DNA of 64,000 nucleotides from Myxocyprinus asiaticus. Its lineage: Eukaryota; Chordata; Actinopteri; Cypriniformes; Catostomidae. Positions within the stretch are counted from its first letter, which is position 1. Every line of letters begins with the position of its first letter. The translations under genes and the position numbers were made by a program. Positions 14,237 through 26,221 of this stretch are shown here, one piece after another. Below the pieces are notes generated by a model that made no database searches, had not been told where the DNA came from, and was given only the letters and a program-made list of their open reading frames with translations. The stretch is taken from assembly GCF_019703515.2 (NCBI RefSeq), contig NC_059349.1:19998744-20062743 (forward strand). Reading direction: 5' to 3'.

Positions 14237-14755
14237 TTAGAATGGTGAGGGGGGGGGGGGGGGGGGGGTCAATGTTGGGGTGTTCCGCCTAAAGTCCACA
14301 ATCATCTCCACCGTTTGACTACACCAGTGAGCCAGCTGTTCAACCTCCCTTCTGTATACAAACACATCATTATCTTGGATGAGGCTGATGACAGTAGTGT
14401 CATCTGCAAACTTCAGGAGCTTGACAGAGGGGTCCTTGGCAGTGCAGTAGATTGTATACAAGGAGAAGAGTAGTGGGGAGAGCACACATCCCTTGCGGGC
14501 ACCTGTGCTGATTGTATATGTGCTGGAAGTGAATTTCCCCTGTCTCACTAGCTGCTGCCTGTCCATCAGAAAGATGGTAATCCACTGACAGATAGACATG
14601 GGAACAGAGAGTTGGTGTAATTTATTCTGGAGTATAGCTAGAATAATGGTGTTGAAAGCCGAACTGAAGTCCACAAAAAGAATCCTTGCATATGTCCCTG
14701 GTCTGTCCAGATGTTGCAGGATATGATGCAATCCCATGTTGACTGCATCATCCAC
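14237..14755 (-). pseudogene. LINE reverse transcriptase core
   Basis: The 172-residue frame contains ILFVDFSSAFNTI (first catalytic aspartate), STGARKGCVLSPLLFSLYT (a PQG-type motif where the usual Q is K) and LLKFADDTTVISLIQD with the FADD catalytic pair. These are the palm motifs of non-LTR reverse transcriptases, which copy element RNA into DNA at the nicked target. It enters a proline run coded by a 20-base G/C homopolymer at 14249-14268. The upstream frame (minus strand, 14756-14900) continues the RT fingers with a stop just before this ORF. The gene is a broken remnant. Confidence 0.9.
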
Positions 14756-14996
14756 AAACCTGTCTGCTCAAAGGGGATCTAGAAAGGGTCCAGTGATGTC
14801 CTTCAAGTGGGCCAACACCAGTCTCACAAATGATTTCATGACCACAAACGTCAGGGCGATGGGTCTGTAGTCATTAAGTCTTGTGATTTTGGGTTTCTTT
14901 GGGCCAGGGATGATGGTGGAGCATTTGAAGCAGCAAGGAACTTCACACTGCTCCAGTGATCTATTGAAGATCAGTGTGAAGATGGGGGCCAGCTGG

Positions 14997-15815
14997 TTAG
15001 CACAGGATTTTAGACAAATGTGTGAAACCCATCTGGGCCCTCTGCTTTCCTTGTCTTTTGTTTTCAGAAGACACGGGACACCTCTTCTTCACAGATCTCA
15101 AGTGCAGTAGCGGTGGGGGGGGGGGGGGGGGTGCAGGAGTTTGTGCGAAGTGAATGTCAGAGCGGGCGTGGGGTGTGACTGGGCATTTCAAATCTACAGT
15201 AGAACACACTGAATTTGTCAGCCAATTTACTACAGGTTTAGCAGATTTTAGTTTCTGCCTGTAGGTTGGAAGAAAATGAACCAGACAATGATCAGAGAGT
15301 CCCAAAGCTGCTCTAGGGACAGAGTTATATGCATCCTTTATTGTTGTGTAGCAATGATGCAGTATATTTCTATCTCTGGTTGGGCATGTAATGTGCTGTT
15401 TGTATTTAGGCAGTTCATGTGTGAGGTTTGCTTTGTTAAAATCCCCAAGAATAATAATAACTGAGTCCGGGTATTGTTGTTCAGTGTCTGTGATTTGATC
15501 AGCCAGCTGTTGCAGCACTGCGTTCATTCATGCATGTGGTGGGATATAAACACTCACCAGAATGAATGAAGAAAACTCCTGCAGCGAGTAGAAAGGCTTA
15601 CAGTTAATAAAGAGCTCTTCTAAATTAGGACAGCACATCTTCTTTAACGTTGTTGCAACTGTATACCAACTTTCATTGATATAAAAATATGTTCCACCGC
15701 CTCTCGTTTTCCCCGTTAAATCCATGATGTGAAACGCTCTGAACAGCTGAAAGCCTGGCAGATGTAACGTGCTGTCCGGAATAGCTTCACTCAGCCAGAT
15801 TTCTGTGAAGCACAA
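14997..15815 (-). pseudogene. LINE apurinic-type endonuclease remnant
   Basis: Two frames, 15815-15528 and 15527-14997, together carry the endonuclease that nicks target DNA. The first has CFTEIWLSEAIPDS, LPGFQLFRAF and RGGGTYFYINESW. The second has IIILGDFNKANL, with the GDFN metal and phosphate motif, and ALGLSDHCLVHFLP, with the catalytic SDH. After KLKSAKPVVNWLT it loses similarity, consistent with an internal deletion that joins it directly to RT-proximal sequence. The two frames are separated by a stop. Confidence 0.88.
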
Positions 15816-15876
15816 GGCAGCAGAGGTTGAAAAGTCCTTGTTTGTACGGGTGAGGAGATGTAGTTAGTTCATTTTG

Positions 15877-16197
15877 TTACGAAGAGAGTGGAGATTCACT
15901 TGATGAATACTTGGCAGTGCTGTTTGGAAGCCACGCTGATGGAACTTGAACAGCGCGCCAGCTCATCTCCCTTGCCTGCATCTCTCGAACAGCACAGACT
16001 GCGCCTCCGACTATAATGTCCAGCAAAGCGTCCAAATAGTCAAAAACCAGGAAAAGATTGTCTGATATGTGCTGCCGAATGTTCAGCAGTTCGTCCCTGG
16101 TAAAACTGATTGGAAAAAGATTACTAAATACAGGACAAGCAAACAAAAACAACAAAAGAATTGGAGCGCTCCACACTGAGGCTGCCATCCGTGGCAC
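15877..16197 (-). pseudogene. LINE ORF N-terminal segment
   Basis: The 106-residue frame starts MPRMAASVWSAPILLLFLFA and contains FPISFTRDELLNIRQHISDN. I associate this lead-in with the same LINE because it lies directly before the endonuclease in the same orientation, and the intervening minus-strand frames (15876-15816) continue the pattern. No function is assigned. Confidence 0.6.
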
Positions 16198-16364
16198 AAT
16201 TTTTTCCAGTTATTTATATTTACATTGATGCATTTGAACACTACCAGTTGAGCTACAGGAGCAAAGCCAGTTGCAATGTATGGTCGACTCTGGTGTTCAC
16301 CTCTTTTGTGTGGCCGCTTCAATATGCATCCCTGTAATGGTAAATACAGGATGTTTGCCATGTG

Positions 16365-16716
16365 TTAGGCTAGGAACACTGTGATCCTAATAAAGTGCTT
16401 CTGCTGTTGTAGCCCATTTGCCTCAAGGCTTGACGTGTTGTGCGTTCTGAGATGCTATTCTGCTCACTACAATTGTACAGAGTGGTTATCTGAGTTACCG
16501 CAGTCTTTCTGTCAGCTCGAACCAGTCTGGCCATTCTTTGTTGACCTCTCTCATCAATAAGGCTTTTACGTCCACAGAACTGCCACTCACTGGATGTTTT
16601 TTTTATTTTTGGCACCATTCTGAGTAAACTCTAGAGACTTGTGTGTGAAAATGCTGATTAGATAATCGTATGAATAAGTACATTTTCATGTTTTCTAATA
16701 AAGTGCTTAGTGAATG
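16365..16716 (-). mobile_element. Tc1 fossil (copy 3), front part only
   Basis: On the minus strand it begins CATTCACTAAGCACTTTATT and passes through CTCTAGAGTTTACTCAGAATGG. It then encodes SSEWQFCGRKSLIDERGQQR, MARLVRADRKTAVTQITTLY and SERTTRQALRQMGYNSR, the second helix-turn-helix region of a Tc1 transposase. It then breaks into CACTTTATTAGGATCACAG, which resembles the terminal repeat again. The whole catalytic half is deleted. It carries one unoccupied CTCTAGAG site (16629-16636), the position where the hAT at 11441 inserted in copy 2. Confidence 0.88.
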
Positions 16717-19700
16717 TATATGAGCAATAATAAATTGCCTTAGCAAGCACTACTAACTAAGGTTTAAAGTCTCAATGTTGGCAACTTGCAATATAGAAAA
16801 CTGTAAATATGGCATTAACAGTTTTTAATATGGAAACAGTTTAAACAAGGTTACCCAAACAGACAACACATTATAAATTATCTTAAAGTTTTGTGAAGTA
16901 ATTTTACACACTGGTAATAAAATGTTTGGCTCTAGGGAAATAAAAAATATTCTAATATTCTATAGTACATATATTGCATACTTCTGCAAGAATGTTAGAA
17001 TGGAGCCTGTTTAGAAAACCAGCTCATGAAATGCAGTTCAATATTGTCAGACTATCCAATCCTGGATGCCTGTGGGTCACATTGTACAAGAACAAAGCAC
17101 ATTAGTCATTGACAATTCTGGGGTCAGCACAAAGAGGAGGGAATAAAGGTTAAGACAGAAGAGGATAAGGAGAAGCCAGCATAAATGCTGATGAGAAGCA
17201 GGGGGACGCAAACATCACACAACAAAATGTCATAAGCTTTCAGTACTAATGTGATTAGCTGCTCATGTCTGTGATTACATAAAAACGCTTTATGGATATT
17301 AACAAGCCAAAGTGCCCCCACAACCCTCATCTAAGATGCTGTACTCTGGGAAAGGCTCTGGGAGAAGATTTTTGAAAATGCAGCAATGCCTATTGTTTGG
17401 CAAAGATAGTGGATATTTGCTCAGTGCATTGTATAGATCTAATGTGACGTAACGTATTTATGCAGTAACACTGAAGAAAGAACGCGGCTTTGAATCACAG
17501 ATTTACGATTGGACCGTATGATCATAATGCACTGGTGAAAATGTGGAGCTGCAGTTTTAATCTTGTCTTGATGAGGTATAAGTGCCGTGAGAGGATGACA
17601 TGCGCTCATGTATAAAGGTTCAAATGGTTTTTATGGCTGCCCTTGAGTGAAGGACTCTAGATGACCTTGTCATCAGATGACAGTGCTCTATCCAGGACAA
17701 GAATGAGGGTCTGATGATCTCCGATAGACTGGTATAACTAAGCTATTCATCTCACATCATTAACCTCAGCTGACCAGTCCTTTATTCCATTGCTGTGGTA
17801 ATGCTGTTCTGCCTTATGCAAACAGTCAGCCGTCTCCATTTTTTTCTCTCTCTCTTTTCTCCGTCTCTCCTCTGGTGGCTGTCATTGAAGGATCACAGCT
17901 GGTGACTAACAAAATTACCTTCCAAGTGCCACTCGATTGAGTATATGGTTACTTTTAATTAAAAAGAATCCATTTCTATCCCTGTCAATTTCACTCAGTG
18001 ACCATATGGACACTTGAAAACACAATCCAATTTGCCGCCGACCACCCAGTCGGTCTTGCCCAACCCGCTGGGAAAACAATACCTCTTCTAATTGATTTAC
18101 AGAGGTGGTTTTCTACAAAGTGTTCCAATTTAAAATGCAAAAGGTCCTCGTTTGAAAGCAATCAACAATAGCCAAGTAGTTCTAACAGCAAGCCATATGC
18201 AAATGGATATTTGTGGTTAGCATTTAAACACCATCAAGCAGTAGTTTTGAACAGACCCCATTAAATTGCCTTTCCTGTGTCTATGTATTTCCTCTTGAAA
18301 CAGGAAGTAGTGGGTGGGACAAATCGAATGGCTTTTGTCAACCTTCAGAACCACTCACGCACAGACATGGCCTCAGAGCTGGGAACAGACATGGGTTTCG
18401 TTGGGTCTTTATGAAAAATAATTAGCTCAACTGGGATCCACATTAAATCTTCTATTTCATATGAGATTTTTGAGGCACCTTCTATACTTCCCAAAGAACT
18501 GAATTATCCACAACCTTCTTGCTATTAGAGAGCTAGTGAATTATAGTACAGAAAGGATCAATATATATGGACAGATGGCTGTGGACTGCCTCTTTCAACA
18601 TACAGGAGACCAAGTGCATGAGAAAAATTCCAGTACGGCTAAAAAAGTTGTTTAACAAATACAGCTAAATCAGATAAATGCAACACGACTTGAAGAAACT
18701 TGAAGAAACCTTGTTCTGTTTTTAGCTGTATGCTTGAGAAGTGTTGTGTGTGTGAAGGCCTGGAATTCCTGTGATACATTATACAGTACAACACTCAAGT
18801 ATAGTTCAAGACATATACATTTCACCACATACAGTCACTGTACATTTTTGTTCATGTCTTGATACAAGTTAGCATCTCCTATGTGTCATGTCAGAACAGT
18901 TTCAAAGATTTCTTCTTAAAAAACAAATTGAATGATTTAAGACTGTTATGTAAACTCTAGACCCCTTTCAAGCAAGTTGGGCAGCTTTGTATATCACATA
19001 TGAAACATATCCACTCAAGCAGGATTCAAGGAAGAGCCCGCACTCTCCTAGAAGCAACTAGCTACTGTGCAATCGGAGCAATCCTGCTTCTTTGAACATT
19101 CAGCCTAAGAATAAGAATCTGACTTATTTTTTTATTTATTTTTTTCCGTCTGATTTAGGTGGGATATATTACCATGGGGATCAACAATCAAAACGCTCCA
19201 CCCTGTAGATTTGGCTCCACTGCCCTATAATTCTGACAGTGGCAAAGCCAGTTCTGTCATGTTTAGCAACTCAACCCTCACTGATTACAGACAACAACAT
19301 AAAAAGCCCATTTGTGGTAGTCAATATTTTAACCTCCATCCTATTTTTAGAGTTTTATTTGTTTTGAACTTCAAGGAAGTATTTATATCCGAGGGATGCC
19401 ACCAAAATGCAGCATCGGGTTTGAAATATTGTGCCTGAAATCCGGTGCATAGCCTAACCTAAAGCAAAGCTCCTAGAGACCTGTTTTCAACTTGTCAACA
19501 CCACCTACGGCAGCAAGTCGAGCATGTGATGACACTAATGAGGGTGCAGTGTTAATTTGCTGGGCAAGAACAAGGTCAAAACTGAACAAAAGACATGTCC
19601 ATTATAGCAATAAGCAAAATGGGGTAATGTTTCTTTACCATTCTTTTTCCAGGAAGTTTTACCAACTAGAAATTTCAAACTAGATTTTTTACATTTCTAA

Positions 19701-19919
19701 AAAAAAAAAGACAAAAATGCAAGTTCCTGTGCAAAACTCTCCGGCATAATGCTATTTATTTATTTTTATTAATGTGTTCTTTTTGTGGTTCCTAAGGTGT
19801 TCTGGTTTGTTAGGTGGTTGCTCAGTAACCCGAGTCAAATGAGCCCTATTCAGGTCCCTAGATATGGCTCAAGTCTCCTTTTCAATTGAACGAAATGATC
19901 TGGGTTCCGAGTTTAGCAC
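16717..19919. other. Intron stretch without recognised genes; 17.7-18.4 kb may be regulatory
   Basis: No element ends or coding similarity are recognised here. The segment 17760-18400 is less repeat-like and holds TTATGCAAACAG, CATATGCAAATGG, TTTTAATTAAAAAG and CAGCTG motifs, compatible with octamer, homeodomain and E-box sites. Such motifs are common by chance, so this is only a pointer. Confidence 0.35.
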
Positions 19920-20044
19920 AATGAACAGCATTTGTGACAATGTTGATTACCATCCAAAATAATTTAAACTTGTTTTTTGTTCACAAAAAAAAAAAAAAAA
20001 AAAAAAAGAAGCAACAATTGCGATTACAGTAAGGCACTTACAAT

Positions 20045-21450
<1,406 letters not shown>

Positions 21451-21707
21451 CTTACAATGGAAGTAAATATGGCCAGTACATAAACATAAAAATACAAACT
21501 GTTTCAAAAGTATAGCCACAAGACATAAACATCATCTTAACATGATTTTAGTGTGATAAAATCAGGGACTTACCGGTGTTAAAGCGCTTACCAGATAATA
21601 GGGTTTACAGGTGATACGTTTTCATAACAACGAAGCTGTAATAATGGACATACATTAACACAGATAAGATTAGTAAGCAATTCTATCCCACTAAATTAAG
21701 TAACACA

Positions 21708-22515
21708 TAGGGCAGGGTACTGATACAGATTTTCTAATTCGATTCCGATTCGATTTCAATTCATATTTCAGTTATAATGTCCCCTTGCTTACATTTGAAA
21801 TAAATTCTCTCTCAGCTAATGATGTTAATTATACAGGGGACCTTCTGACTAGATACATTATGAAAATACTAAGTTCATTTAATTATGTTTAATTCATTTA
21901 TTATCACTTTGGTCACATTTTAGCTTTTTAAAAATGAACAAATCAATGTATTCAATCAATAAATATGATATTATATTGCATAAATCTGATTTTGTTGCAT
22001 GTTTATTGTTTAATTTCATAATTTGTACTATTTACCTGTATTTACATTGATTTGTTGAACATGTGCTAAAAACCGGTACTGTCTCTTTAAGAAAACCTGT
22101 AAAGAGCATCTGTAGATGAGCGCATGTTAACAAGAGAGATTCGAATGGCTTTATCTAATCCGTGCTATGCGTGATAAGTATTAAATGTTTCTTCATTTTT
22201 GATCAACAACAGATTGTAAAGAACAGAAAAAAGAAAAAAGAAAAGAAAAAAACATTATTCAATGACAAATGGGTTGCGTGGGCCTCGTCTTTGGGCACAC
22301 ATTACACGGAACAACTATTACTCTCAACACACAGTGAAAGCATCTCGCTGCTGAATACTCCACCACCATACTCCACAATTACTGGGAAGTAAAATCTAAA
22401 CATTTACCAGCCAGTTGCTAAATATATACATTGTAGTAGCATAGCGCAAAATTTGGTTTCAAATGCGAGTGAAGATCGCGATGCATCGGGAAATCAATAT
22501 TTTTACCCACCCCTA
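21708..22515 (-). mobile_element. hAT-like element, family of 37853-38725, inverse orientation
   Basis: The left end is TAGGGCAGGGTACTGATACAG and the right end, inverted, is TAGGGGTGGGTAAAAATATTG then ATTTCCCGATGCATCGCGAT. The copy at 37853 starts TAGGACTGGGTAAGAATATT then ATTTTCCGATGCATCGCAAT, so they belong to one family in opposite orientation. Flanking bases (GTAACACA and TTAAACAC) are only an imperfect duplication. Confidence 0.8.
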
Positions 22516-22703
22516 TTAAACACGTATAATGTTTATGTCTTGTGGCTATACTTTTGAAACAGTGTTTTTTAATATTATGAACTGGCCCCATTCACTTCCA
22601 AAGCTTTCCTAAGTGCCTTACAGCAACTGTGATTTAAACGAGGGACAAATCTTTTTTATTTATTTTTTGGTAATCAATATTAATGGCAAAAAGCATTGAA
22701 ACA

Positions 22704-23891
22704 GAACTGAGGAAGTAGATCTGCATAGTGTTATACCATTCCCTTTCATTGATTTAAAAACAACAGCAACGTTTCAGTCAAAATTATAATTTTGATCGAA
22801 TCATAATCAACATTATGCCAAAAATTCTGTCAACTGAGCTTAACTTTTATTGCACCTGATTTTGCACCTCCAGCCAAAAATCATAAGTCTATTTGCTTCA
22901 AAAAAAGAAATTGTACGCTTTTCCTCAAGCCACACAATTTGAAGTATGATCATAGCACAAACTATGCAGGAGTTATGTGCTTAAATTCAATACTTAGGGT
23001 AAGGCATTTGTTTAAATCCCTAACGCTAAGTATAAGCATTTGTAATAGTGATGCTTCCCTTAGCAAGCACTAAAAAATGAGAATTTCACATCAAATTATT
23101 CACCTGAAAATAAAAGATTGATTTAATAAGATGTTCTGGATTTGAAAGAGTTGAAATAATAAAGTGATTTTTCAAGTAGCTGGAAATACAGACAGGATTA
23201 ATTTGCATCTAAGATCTTTTTGAAAAAGACATCTTCAAGATAGCACAGGCAATATTTTGAATCACAAAGGCTTCCTGACTTTGAAAGTGGCAAAAGGAGT
23301 CAAGAAGAGAAACTTCATGGTTACACTCACGTTGCTGCCTCCTCTGAATTACTTGAGAGATTTAAAGGTTAAATGCGGTGTGTGAAAGGGAAAGACAATG
23401 AGCAAGCCGGTGCTAGAGAAAAGCCTAATGGAATTACAGCAGCCTTGTGACAGTGGCGCAGATGGGTCACATGGTGAATTAAATGGCTCTCTGACCCGTG
23501 CCAAAACTGATCCTTGACCTTCACTCTACCCATGGCACCCGCAACATCGCAATGTCACTCATGGCACATCTTAGGAACCCGAACACTCATTCACAAGGAC
23601 AATGAAGCACAGTGGCCCACACAGTGCGATATTGCGCTGCTCTTTGAATCACAGCAACGTCAAAACGCATCGCTCATCTAAGCTTGTGTACACCAAAGAA
23701 AGTTGAAAAAGGTGAACAGACATGGGGGGTTAGGGAGCAGCGAGCACTTTGTTTGAATTTCGGGTTCATTTCTGCGAGTGAAACAGTGTGTTCATCCATG
23801 CTTGCAAACAATTCCACAACGTGATGCACTTCCAATTTCACAAGGTACAGGCTCAGGAAAAATGACTAGTCAGCTAAAATGTTGTACTTAC
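22704..23891. other. Intron sequence downstream of the signal-peptide exon
   Basis: No element ends or coding similarity are recognised. The block 22790-22860 (CAACATTATGCCAAAAATTC) has a relative at about 50980, so part is repeat. The stretch 23340-23880 next to the exon looks like ordinary unique intron. Confidence 0.45.
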
Positions 23892-23988
23892 TGTCTGCCT
23901 GAGAGGAGAACTGCACACAGCTCAGCAGTAGCAGAAGAAGCAGCCCGATAGGCAGGAGGGGTACTGACGGGCAAATATTAGGCACCAT
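23892..23988 (-). CDS. ptprf: ptprf first coding exon: start codon and signal peptide
   Basis: The exon encodes 32 residues and the first base of codon 33. The peptide starts MVPNICPSVPLLPIG, then has a run of seven leucines, SCVQFSSQ and AD, a classic secretory signal with a hydrophobic core and small residues near the likely cleavage site. The donor is GACA|GTAAGT, close to consensus. It leaves phase 1, and joining to the exon at 915-1060 gives ...A-D-S-L-P-N-F-I-K, which parallels the D-S-K-P-V-F-I-K start of mature mammalian LAR. The start was chosen because the ATG lies in GGAACATGG, just before the hydrophobic stretch, with no earlier in-frame ATG in the leader. Signal peptides diverge quickly, so assignment rests mainly on phase and strand agreement with the Ig exon. 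Confidence 0.87.
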
Positions 23989-24055
23989 GTTCCAGGTTGG
24001 CACTGCTCCCCCACTGGTCCCTGCTCTGCTCTCTTACGCAATCATAGACTAAAAC
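23989..24055 (-). other. ptprf: Probable 5' leader of the ptprf start-codon exon
   Basis: Upstream of the ATG on the minus strand, a T-rich tract ending TGTGTGTTTTTTAG lies at 24056-24069, and a weaker alternative AG is 7 bases further in. This looks like a splice acceptor, so the start codon probably sits in an internal exon with about 67 bases of untranslated leader. Earlier non-coding exons and the promoter would then lie at higher coordinates. The boundary is inferred from sequence alone. Confidence 0.55.
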
Positions 24056-24109
24056 CTAAAAAACACACAGACAATCATACATTTCAGCATTTTATTCAAG
24101 GTCGTACAC
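24056..24109 (-). other. ptprf: Putative 3' end of the upstream ptprf intron
   Basis: The minus strand reads through GTATGATTGTCTGTGTGTTTT to TTTTAG, a usable branch and pyrimidine region for the start-codon exon. It is short, because a miniature element starts only about 55 bases upstream of the acceptor. Confidence 0.45.
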
Positions 24110-24166
24110 TTAAAGGGATAGTAAATACTGACAGAATTTTCATTTTGGGGTAAACTATCCCTTCAA
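24110..24166. mobile_element. 57-bp remnant of a TTAA-end miniature element
   Basis: The sequence begins TTAAAGGGATAGT and ends AACTATCCCTTCAA, and contains GAATTTTCATTTTGGGG. Only the two ends of the family remain, joined to each other, making an imperfect hairpin. It sits just upstream of the probable acceptor of the ptprf start-codon exon. Confidence 0.8.
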
Positions 24167-24484
24167 AACATAACCAACATATGTACAAAGTGAGATGTGG
24201 GTATGATGAATAGAGTGGTCCGCCCAGGGGCAACAATGTTAATGAGGTAAGCAAACGCTCTTTTATCAAAGTATACTAAACCTGTAATCTGCTGCCGGCT
24301 AGCTAAATGTCAAAAGGACATGAGAGAATTGGGAATTCCTAATAGTCAGCTGCAACTAAAGGTGCCCATTAAGATTCTAAAGTGGCCCTACACAGATGGC
24401 TTCAGATCTCCTGAAGTGTATCGGTATTACTGTATAGCCACACACACACTCACACAATTCAGTTCCCTAAGGAAGAATGCTGGT

Positions 24485-25495
24485 TTAAAGCTGATGTAAT
24501 TTCTGTGACACTAGCGCCACCAGAATTGAATTGCAAAAATAAAAATAAGCAGTTTTCAGAACAGCTTTCTGAAAACGCCCCTCATCTGCTGTTGCTTAAA
24601 CAGTCAGATAGTCCAACCCCCAACACATGCCATTGGTTGAGTAATGTTGTTGGGGTGGCCTAAGCAGGTCGCTCAAAACAAACACAGGACATTTTATCTG
24701 CCACAAAGACAGTGTGTTTACAGTTTTTGAGAAAATGTGAATGGCTTACTTATAGTTGTCTCTGCATATTAAGCTGGGATATAAGAAAGTATTTTAACCA
24801 GGGACTAAAAACGAAATGTTTTTATATTCGGTTTGTTCTGAGCAGAAACTACTTTTTTGTTCCGATTCCGGCATTCCGCAGCCTTCTTTCTAAATGGTAA
24901 CCAGTTAGAATGAAATAAAAGAACGGTTAATAATGTCCTTTTTAAAATGACAGTAAACTGTGCTAAGAGTGGGCGATAAACCATTTGCTGTGTTGCCAGA
25001 TCTCACAAGAGAAACAAAAAACTTGGCCTGAACAAACAAGCCCAAAATAAGGGACTTGCCTTGCCCAAAATAAGTGATTCCATTGTTTTCCCATGAGGGG
25101 AAATGAATTATATAAACCGAGCATGTACACAGTAGTTATTACATACATGTCAAAAACGTCTTCAGCATGTCACAGAAGCTTTCATCCATAACGCGCAGTA
25201 AGGCAAAGAAATGTGTGATGTATTTTTTTGGGCAACAGGAAGTGGTTTAATTCCGAAAATGTACTGTAATGAACCTTTTGGTCTTTGGTTTCATGAAAAA
25301 ATGATCTGTTGTTATCTGTTGTTAACCGGTTACCAGCATTTAAAAACAAAGTTTTCACTCCGGAACAATTGAAAGGGTCTTCGTTCCCGTTTTCAGTTAC
25401 GTTCTGCAAAAAATTTAGTTTGTTTTCCGTTTTCATTTTTGAACCGTTTTTAGTGCCTGATTTAACACCGAAAAAGTTACTGACTTCAGCTTTAA
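24485..25495 (+). mobile_element. Non-autonomous element, copy B, TTAA flanked
   Basis: The left end is TTAAAGCTGATGTAATTTC and the right end, inverted, is TTAAAGCTGAAGTCAGTAAC, so both ends carry TTAA and share the first dozen bases. Blocks match copy A at 4882-5797 in order. Inside are GTTAACCGGTTACC-type phrases. No transposase is seen, and the reading frames at 24712-24900 and 25182-25436 have no similarity. Confidence 0.8.
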
Positions 25496-25912
25496 ATCAG
25501 TGCTCTTAATACAGGCATTATCAGTGCTCTTAATATATGCCTGTGCTATATTATACCACGAAAATGTGTGTTTACACACTTTTAAATGCAGTCTACATTA
25601 ATCAATCGCGAGAATCAAAGTAACCACATGTACATTTTTGACAAAATGTTGCCTTATGAGAACACATTTCTTAACTCTTGCTGTGATTGTCATGACAAAG
25701 GCAAAGTTTATGATGGCTGCTCATTTAAGCTCCAGTGCACAAAAAAAATCCACCGCTGCAAATGATGAGTACAACTGGATTCCATTGAAGCGTTCAGATT
25801 TTCATTCCTTTACCAGCAATATTTTGTCATTTTTTAAATATTAATCTCAGGGTGGGCTAAAAGAAGACTTGTGCTCTGCCCATCACCAATAAGCATGGCT
25901 CAGACTCTCTAG

Positions 25913-26028
25913 AACTACAATACCCATCACGCGCTCACTACAATGCCCATCATGCACACACATACTACAACTTCACTGAACATCTCTAGTAAGCCTCCCA
26001 CTCTCAAGAACTACAATGCCCATCATGC
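25913..26028 (+). promoter_or_regulatory. Cluster of ZNF143-like motifs
   Basis: Three long matches in the same direction occur: AACTACAATACCCATCACG (25913), CACTACAATGCCCATCATGC (25936) and AACTACAATGCCCATCATGC (26009). A partial ACTACAACTTC lies near 25963. The known ZNF143 (SBF/Staf) site with THAP11 is ACTACAATTCCCAGCATGC, so these differ mainly at TTCCCAG versus TGCCCAT. This could be an enhancer or simply a repeat-derived array. Confidence 0.45.
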
Positions 26029-26099
26029 CCCTCCTTGAAATTTGCACACTTTTACTCCTGATTTATTATAATACAGGGAAAGGAGAGGTGTATAAAAAG

Positions 26100-26221
26100 C
26101 AATGCGTCACATATTTAAAAAAATCCAATATTCCAATATTATGGTCTAAAAAAAAAATATTGTGTTACTCAAAAAAGTAATCTGATAACGTAGTTACTTT
26201 TATCGCATTACCCCAACACTG
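26100..26221 (-). mobile_element. End of a CAGTGTTGGGG-type DNA transposon
   Basis: On the minus strand the sequence from 26221 reads CAGTGTTGGGGTAATGCGAT, then AAAAGTAACTACGTTATC and AGATTACTTTTTTGAGTAAC. This resembles the terminal repeat of a common fish non-autonomous element. The opposite end was not located. Confidence 0.55.

Larger units (their letters stand above)
13388..16197 (-). mobile_element. Degraded LINE (L2/CR1/Rex-like, Jockey group), minus strand
   Basis: Read on the minus strand the order is N-terminal segment (16197-15877), endonuclease (15815-15240), reverse transcriptase (about 15110-14237), RT C-terminal part (14109-13927) and a 3' tail. The tail contains CACTGGAAGCTCCTGTCAAC, ATTCCTTGTATGTGTAAGC and GCAATAAAGCTGATTCTG, a typical ending for this fish LINE group. 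Frameshifts and stops break the frame many times. The piece between the endonuclease and RT that such elements usually carry is missing, around 15190-15240, where the frame passes into poorly matching sequence. At 2.8 kb it holds both enzymatic domains but is dead. Clade naming is from general resemblance only. Confidence 0.9.
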
